Assembly (NCBI RefSeq): GCF_963855985.1
Contig: NC_087095.1
Location: 11,666,001-11,730,000, forward strand
DNA from: Ostrinia nubilalis
Lineage: Eukaryota; Arthropoda; Insecta; Lepidoptera; Crambidae
Direction of reading: 5' to 3'
DNA: 64,000 nucleotides
Below, one piece after another: positions 12,201-21,200 of the stretch. Numbering within the stretch: the first letter of the stretch is position 1; each line of letters opens with the position of its first letter. The notes under the pieces were generated by a model, which saw only the letters and a list, made by a program, of their open reading frames with translations, was not told the DNA's origin and searched no databases. The position numbers and the translations under genes are program-made.

Positions 12201-15200
12201 GTTTCTGGAAAGAAATTAAAAATTAGACAAATATGTAATACAGTAAGTACATAATTCTAAATGTGCAAGAATGTGAAGGAGAATTTTCTGTGCCAAGGCC
12301 AAAAGTTGTGCGAGGCTGTGCGTATAAAATGTAGCTACAAATATGTAAGTTTGGCCAGTAGTTAGCGTTACTTGCCCAGTTTAACTACACTTTTTATCTT
12401 AGATGTCAGTGATTCCATATCGATAATAAATTCTAGATGGACTTGACTAGAGCACTAAACACACATCTTTTGTCTTAATTCGTGTTCTCCCTAACTTTTC
12501 ACACGTTTCAACACGTTTGCTCCGCCTATCTACATTCCTAATTGGATAAACACGATTCGATCTCTCATGTGTAATGTCTGATAATATATTTAGCAACCAT
12601 TGTACTCGAACAGCTTAAAGAAAACACCAAAAATAATAAATACGGCGCTAACACGGATAAATGGTGCTTTGTTATCATATTTATAACCTTTGACACGGCA
12701 ATGCCACTTTTCACACGTTTCTATACGTTTTCTAAGTCTATCTACATTCCTAACTAAAAGTCTTAAGTTATTTAGTTTCTGCATATACACTTTTTTATAG
12801 CGCTTTTACACAACTTTACCTCAAAGCCCCATCCCTGAGTTGCTCAGCTTTCTCCCTGGCCAGTGCCAGTTGTTCGGCGCCGGTCGGCAGTTTCTTTAAT
12901 AGCGCGACCAGCTCAGTCTCTTGGTTGTTGAGCTTCACCTCCAAAGCCTTGGTGCTGGCCGGTGGTCGCGCCATTTCTAACGCGAACAGACCCACGCGGA
13001 AAGCTAGTTCATGGTGTTCGCTGAACTCTGCTAACACCTGTGGGAAGATTTAATAAAGTTGTGTAGTGTGCTGCCCAATCAAACAATAAAGCAGTTGACA
13101 TAATTATTATTTTTTCTAATCTTTTTATTATACAACTCCTTCAGTCTTTTTAGCCTAAACTTGGCAAAAAGCTTAGCCTACGTCAGTCGGCTAAGATAAC
13201 GCCTTATAAGATGTGCTACTTGACTAGCAAATTTTATTAAGCGCAAATAACAAATTATCACATTAACGTCATGTATTTTTGAAAAAAATAGCAGACTATT
13301 TGTACCATCGGCAACCGTGTTAACTATACATTGCTTGTCATGTCGTCTCGTTCTATCGCAAAGAATCACCATTTGATTAAAGCGAGAGCAAAAACGAAAA
13401 TGGATAGTTAACAGTGTGGTCGTGTGTACGTCAATAAGGCAACAATCAAAAACATATAATCATGATTTCCAATTTAAACTAAAAATAATGACTCACATCC
13501 TCAGGTTATTTAGTCTCTACTGCAGGAGCCACGATTCTAATGTTCTCAAAATGTTAAACAAAAAAGACATATTCATAAAATCAACTTACCGTGCAAAGGA
13601 AAGCGCACTTCGCCAATGTGGCAGACGCCAAGCACGACAGCCTGTGACTCGCGGCGCAGAGCCTCGGTGAAGGCGTGTGACGTCGCCGAGGCTTTCTGGG
13701 GTCGTGAGGTGGGATGGAAGCCACTGCTCCCAACGCTGGAGGCCTAAAGAAGACACAGAATTGTTAAAGTTTGTTTATGAGACAGGGGTATTAACCGATG
13801 AATGCCACGGTTCCTAATACCGAATGCCTACACAGAAAAGACCACTCGCTTTAAGAGACAGGTCAGTGAACCTATCGTCACCATTGTCAGATCATCCACA
13901 GCTCTCAAAGCTGAAGGTTTACATAAAACATTTATCATATAGGTTTGGTTTCTGAGACAAGACAGTAAATACGGCTCTACTGCAGGAATACAACTCTCAA
14001 TTTATAAAAACCATATGGATTTCGGTGACTCCACATATCGTCATTGACTTGCTCCATAAATGGAGGATGGGGATTGTGACTTTTGTCTTCTACAAATCCT
14101 AGTTCAGTTTATAACACCTGATCTTAAGCGGCCGTAGCGACTTATCCTTCCTATACGAACAATGCACACGAATAATGGCCCCGCAACGAAATAATCAGAA
14201 AAATAAATAGGAGGAGTTCGGAGTGAAGGAGTTGGTACTTTACTCCGAACGCCTCCCTTATTGCAAAGTAGATGACAAGTGAAAAAAAACTTACCTAGCC
14301 AACAACTCTCTCGCCAGCCTAGCGCCCAAAGCGCAAGCCTCTCTCAAATGTCCATGGGCTTGCAATCCTTCGGCGCGGGCGAACGACACCTCCCACATGC
14401 ATTCCCAGCTACCAGCTCCCGTGACGCCAGACGATGGACCCGCGCCGCTTGTGCCGGGACCCTAGAAGTGAAGTAAAAATTATTGTAATGTCCAGGTATT
14501 TTTTTTTTTTATGTAACAGGAGGCAAACGAGCAGACGGATCACCTGATGGTAAGTGATTACCGTCGCCCATAGACACCCGCAGACCCAGGGGCGTTACAG
14601 GTGCGTTGCCGGCCTTTAAGGTGAAGATACGCTCTCCTCTTGAAAGCTTGCAGGTCGTATCCGTCCGGAAACACCGCAGACGACAGTCCATTCCACAGTT
14701 TGGTTGTACGGGGCAGGAAGTTTCTAGAGAAACGTACTGGCGTTGGCAGTCGTTGAAACAAACGTTGGCAGTCGCCAACCATCTAAGGTGTAATTTCCAT
14801 AACTGCAGCTTCGGTGTAGTTAAGGTAACACAGGGTGACAAACTTGTAAATGATACCTATACCAGCCGGGCTAGGATGCGCGCCGTGATAAAATCATCCT
14901 ACTATCCTACTAATATTATAAATGTGAAAGTTTGGATGTCTGGATGTCTGGGTATTTGTTACTCTTTGACGCAAAAACTACTGAAGGGATTTTGATAAAA
15001 CTTTGCAGTATTATTGTTTATAACCCAGAATAACATAATAGGCTATAATTTATGACGATCTGTGCTGTGACAAACAAAAGCTAGTCTAATATATAAAAAT
15101 AAGTCGGGTTTTCCTCCCTGACGCTATAATTCCAGAATGCACGAACCGATTTCCACGGTTTTGCATTCGTTGGAAAGGTCTCGGGCTCCGTGAGGTTTAT

Positions 15201-18200
15201 AGCAAAGAAAATTCGGGAAAAGGGGGTAAAACAGGATCCACGCGTACGAAGTCGCGGGCGGCCGCTAGTAATTGATAAAATCATATCGATGATTTTAGAC
15301 GTCAAATGTGGATGTCAAATATAATTATCCCACGGGTAAAATCGATAAACGTCTATCATGGCGCGCATCCTAGACCTACAGGTTATTTAGATTTTTTTTA
15401 ATAGGTATTACGATATTATTAGACAAAAGAAACTGAAAGGTCGGGTTAGTTGACCATTTGTAACTCGAAGAATGGCAAGATCGATTTTAATCATCTCCGA
15501 TTTGTTGGATTCGTGTCCGCCCATAAAATCTAGGAAAAATTACGCTATAAAAACCACAACAACATTAAAAAAATTCACCATCATCATTATCATTTCAGCC
15601 ATAGGACGTCCACTGCTGAACATAGGCCTTCCCCAATGCTTTCCATGTTGATTGGTAAAAAAAAATTATAGCCAAATAAATTACCATAGCACTGGAGCCT
15701 TCGCCAACGACCGCCCTCCTGGCGGCCGCGGAATCGTAAAAGTAGATGTTACACTCGTCGTCAGACACCGAGTCGTCGTTGGACACCCTTCGCTGGGCGT
15801 CGTCTGATGACACGGGCGGGGAACTCGATTCCTGAGAATCGGTGTCGCCGCCGCTTTGCTGCAGTATTTCTTCCTCGTTTTCACAGAAACCTAGAATATG
15901 TTGAAATGATAAAAGGGTTCAATTGTTTTTGTATGGAACATATCCACATGCTTGCGCTGAGAATTTAGGAAAAAATTACGAGCATATGGACATTTGGCCC
16001 GGTTTCAACCAAGGTGGACCAGAGCGGAGAAGTGGTTTGAATATCTAATTAACTAATCAGTATTCTTTATTTCCACTTCGCTCCGCACAGCTCTCCTCCA
16101 CGCTGCGCTTCTCACCTATGTCAAATTCTATAGAAAAATCGGCCCGATGCTTTTCCGTTCTGTTCCGCTCCGCCATGGTGGAAACCGGGCCAACACAATA
16201 GTTCTATCCCCTATTTCATCAAAATTGTTTCAGTGAAAGAGTCATTTTGGTATGCATGATAACTCGTTATTTTAACTGCAATAGCTAATATCTTACCTTC
16301 AGATGAGACACTCGAATGATTTCCATCACTGGGTCCTGAATCGCGATTCGGTTCGCTTGGTCCTTCTCCAGAGCCACAAGGCTAAAAAAAGAGACATGTT
16401 TTTTTAAGTTTGTAGAAAGGTAAACCACCTATTTTGGAGTTTCCTAAGAAAATAAAACAAAAGACAGTTTAAAACGCTGATTATTTTCACCAAAAGAAAA
16501 AAAATTACCTCAGTAAATGATTTTTTTTTTCTGTTTTGCGTGACAGTAACCCAAATAATTATTATTGTCATGATCATTGATGATTTAGTAACTTACTTGA
16601 CTTGAAGGCCCTGGAATGGCCAGGTCGACGTTGATTCTACTGTTCCTGTTTACCAGCGTGCGGTGTCCTTGCATCGACGGGTCAGGATTCGTGAGTCGGT
16701 AGCTCAGGGACATTTCATTGTTCAAAACTGCTTTTGAGGAGTTCACCTAAAATATGTGTTAAAAGTAGGTAACAATAGATCTTAAATATCTAGCGATAAT
16801 GTGCTTGTAGAGCTGGATAATAACTATTACATTTAAAATGGTTATGCAAAATACCAATCAAGGAACATAGTGAAAGTTAACCTATACACGTTTTACACCG
16901 CAAGTAATAAAGAGACAATTAAATTGACTGTATTATGTACTCTTTTTGAGGCTTTTTGGAAACTAGGATACAGCAAACATTGATTTAAGAAGTTAGTAAA
17001 CAGAGTCTGTTTAACAATGATGACCATGACCCAAACAGACTATTTCTTACACAATGTTCATAAAAATACTGACCTGATGCGCATCATTTTGCTTATCCGA
17101 ATGTCGGAAGATAGTGAACGGGCTGTGATACAGAGGGTTCAAGTCTTTAGTGTAAGTCACTCCCGGGATCTGATAGTCGTCCCATTCCAGGAAGCAAGCT
17201 TCCATAGCGGGGTGGAATCCGGGAAACACTTCGTTCTCGCTGATTCCATTGATGTATGGAGGATGGGAATGGGCGCGCGACGCGTGTCTCGTATGCGAAG
17301 AACTGCCCATATGGTTGTTACGGTTTTTCGCCACCTGTTTAGGAAAAGATACGTCACTAATCTACCAATTCGTTGGTATTTTTACTAAGTTATTTTTTCG
17401 TACATGGCGTTTCGTGTAGTCTCGATATTTTTTCATAGAAGCAAAGCAAATACAAGTCAAGTAATTTTCTAGCTTCCGTTCCAGCTCTGTCGTCAGATTC
17501 AGACAGGCGATACAGAACTTAATGTTAACAAACGAACGAACGTACTGTCGCATGAAACCATAAAAAACATATGAGATAAACATAAAAACATTCCGCTCGT
17601 TTATCGAATCTGCATCGCCAAACTCCGATACACCATATAACTGCTTTTTCACCCTATTTTCGTGTCCCATCTCAATCGTAATACATGAACAAGTCAGCAA
17701 GTAAGATCTAATTTTATTAGCCACGGCTAATGGCGGGGTGAAAAAGAAATGACTGCGTGAAACGGTGCTACTTAATTACAACAAAACTTCAATAAATCTT
17801 TATTATAATTTGTTTTTTTCTTACTTTGTCGAGAACTTTCATGTGCCACTGCGTGAACTGCTCGTGTAAGGTGTCTCTCTCGTGCGGCGCCAGAGCCGGG
17901 TTCAGTGCAGCAAGACGCCATAACACGACCACCTGTATAATCAACATTTTATAATTTGCACCTGAACGAACGGTATTTATCACGAAATCGATAAACATTT
18001 CCTTTCTTCACTTTAATGTTAATTATAGTCACTGCCGAATAGTGTTGAAGAAAGCAAAATAAATACCCCAAACTGATACAAACTTGAAAAATTAAGATCC
18101 TCTGCTGGATCTAGTCCCATATAAACGAGATATCTTGGCCAATTGGAACGAATCTACTGTAACTAAAAGACTCAATGTTTACGGCTAAAGTGCCTCCGCT

Positions 18201-21200
18201 GCCCCCGATTGCTTTTGTGCTGTACCTCCATACTATGATCTGTGTGAGAGAGATAGGTAGATGTTTCTTACCTCATCACAGAGCGAAGAACACGCGTGTT
18301 GAGCTGACGAGTTGCCCCCGCTGCCGCCATGTTTACCGCCGCCGCCGGTGCCTCCCCACGCGACCAATGCTGCTTTTGTGCTGTACCACCATACTATGAT
18401 CTGTGAAAGAGATGGGCATAGAGGCAAATATTTATTCAAATTCTTAATTAGTGTGTAGGCCTTTTTCAGGGCACTTATAAACGCCGGAATATAGCTTGCC
18501 CTACCACCACTTCGGGACAAGATATCGGTTGATGCTGAGAAGTGGAGAGAGTTTAAACTTAAGTACTGGATGAGAGACAAATATGAGTGGACAGTAAAAG
18601 ATAGCATAAGTGGAATTATTTTCCCCACAAACGTTTTAATGTATATGACTAAGTTATTTTGGAGTTTGTTCCTTGCGTTTCAAACTTGCGTTGTTCTGTC
18701 GTCTGAAGCTGCTTTTGCTACAACCATAGGAGGCTAAGTTGATGAGAGCCAAGACTTTCTTATCTATACTAATATTATAAATGCAAAAGTAACTCTGTCT
18801 GCCTGTCTGTCTCTCTTTCACGCCTAAACCACTGAACCGATTTTGATAAAATTTGGCATAGAGATAGTTTAAGTCCCGGGAAAGGACATAGGATAGTTTT
18901 TATTCCGGTTTTTGAAACAGGGACGCGCGCGATAAAGTTTTTCTGTGACAGACAAAATTCCAGGCGGGCGAAGCCGCGGGCGGAAAGCTAGTAAGAAAAT
19001 AAATAGAAGACTACAAAAATAAGATAATAACGCAAAGAGTATTGCGTTCAGAGCGACGAAATCATAAATACAGAGGCAATACAATATTTTAGTTACAATT
19101 ATCAGACTTGGTATCTTACCTGTTCACACGCCATGACCTCCTCTGTGATGATCTCAAGTAGCGGTATAGCGTTCCTGTCGTTCCTTCTGAACATTTCCCT
19201 GACGATGGAGAGCAGATTCCACATGCCCTCGGGCTCGCGGCCTCGCAACGGTCTCAGTAACGACGACCATTCTGCCGCCGCGGGAGGCGCGCTTGTGCTA
19301 AGATAGTTCACATCGCTGAAAGACAATGTATTTGATATGAAAAATATTACGGTAAAACAGTAATATCAAAGTATGAATAGCCACGATAGCCGAACGGTGA
19401 ATGGGTCGGACTGGTCGACTCGAGGTCCAAGGAACGCGGATTCGAATCCCACCGCCGCTCCACTATTGTGGTGAGCCCACTCGTAACACAAGCTTATTAA
19501 GCTTAACAACATAAAAAAATATATGTGCTTAACAAAATAGACCACTGGCACATTTCATAAAATGTATTGGAAGGATAAAGGGCCCTTTCAAATAAGACTT
19601 TGTGAGCCGGCCGTTTGTCGTCCGTTTGTCGTGGACCGCGTAATGATAACTGCATTGTAATAAAGATTATGTTACAGTTACCGTTTCTGCTGTCTACAAA
19701 CGCAATTCTTACGTCTTGGTTAAAACGTCTAATTTGAAAGAGCCCTAAAGATACATAAAATAAAAATAAAGAAGTTAAAGTTCAATAAATACTCAAAGAA
19801 AAATCACCTAAACACTATAGGGGCTGGAACACAGAACTTGACTAATATCTTATTAATATTGTTGTGCAAAGTCTTCTCATCCAAGAACCATGACGTGTAC
19901 TCGTAGGCAGACGCCCCAGCTGTGGGATCAGGCGCTCCACACGTGGTGTTTATAGTGTTTGGTTGGGCGGACAACAACTCGTCAAGGATACGCTGAGCCG
20001 TCGGCAGTACTTGCCGCGGCAACTCCGATATGAGGTATTGTGCGAACTTTTGCAACTGATCTCTTCGTAGTCTTTGCAATGATTCCGAAACTGGCGCTCT
20101 GAGGCATACTTGTGTTGGCTAGATGGAAAGAAAATACAAGAAATCGGTTTATTACTTATTCAAAAAACTACTCATATTAGTAATTACTCAAAACTATGCA
20201 ATAGGTCATATGAATCACTGCATTAATAATACAATTTACCCGCACAGCATGATTTCAGGCTTCCTGTAAATTAATCACAATAAAATACATGAAAGATATT
20301 ACTCACTATTCTCATGTACTTAATGTACTTACTAAATGTATCCTGTACAAACAAACTGCAACTATGTGCGAACACCAGTGTGCGGTCGATGAGCAGGTGC
20401 AATTACATGATGATATTCTTTGCCGGTCAAACGTCACTGCCACGTTGAACTGAGCTCTAGGCACAGTGAGAATAACTGTTGCAGATAAGTGGAAACCTAA
20501 AAAGTAGTTATTTCTTAGAAGTTTCTGTCCTTTTATCATAGAAACAAAAGGAGCAGCATTAAATTTGTTAATGGCACATTTGTTTATGTATAAAATTAAA
20601 TATACTGAAGTATTGAACACATACCAATTTGTAGGACATCTTTGACAGCTCTGTCCCTAAACAAATGTTCTCCTCTCTGAAACTCGTCTGCAGAACCATT
20701 CGCCAAGCAAGAGTATAACCGGATATCATCTTCGCTGTCGGGGAAACTCCAGAACGCAATTTGAAGTTGTAGTTGCTCGGGCACAGGTGGATAAACATGC
20801 TCTACCAGTTCAAACGGAATGTGACAGGCAACGCATTTGGCTGCTAATTCGCTGAGAGTGGATACTGATGATTTATCTGAAAACATTATTGCTATTGGTT
20901 GTCTTATTTTGTTGACCTTAAAAATTATCTATTAAAATTCAATTTTCTTTAATTAAATTTTCAATAATGCAGTATTTGTGAGTTGATTCTACAATAAATG
21001 ACATTTTATTCAGGTATTTGAATGTACATAGTACATTCTCAAAACTGTCCTAAAATTTGCGTTAGAAAAAAACTTAACACTGTGAACTTCATAATATTAT
21101 TGTATTAGAATAACTCACTACACATAATAATTGTAAAGATAAATAAGCACAACAATATTATAAATGAATAAATATTAAAATGTGTATTATTTAAGTTCAA

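Larger units (their letters stand above)
14863..15380. mobile_element. MITE carrying two inserted Helitron-like elements
   Basis: GGATGCGCGCCGTGATAAAA at the left and its imperfect inverse ATCATGGCGCGCATCCTAG at the right mark a DNA-transposon host. The inside is mostly two Helitron-like copies. Confidence 0.55.

Noticed and set aside
14606..14995. 129-residue plus-strand ORF
   Set aside because: Antisense reading through a LINE tail and a Helitron start; no protein-like composition.
17362..17724. 120-residue minus-strand ORF in Zswim8 intron 7
   Set aside because: No splice phase fits between exons 7 and 8, which already join cleanly; no family resemblance.
18190..18257. Functional mutually exclusive exon of Zswim8
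   Set aside because: The copy lacks the conserved second half of exon 6 and has lost a conserved Trp; treated as a decayed duplicate unless transcripts show otherwise.
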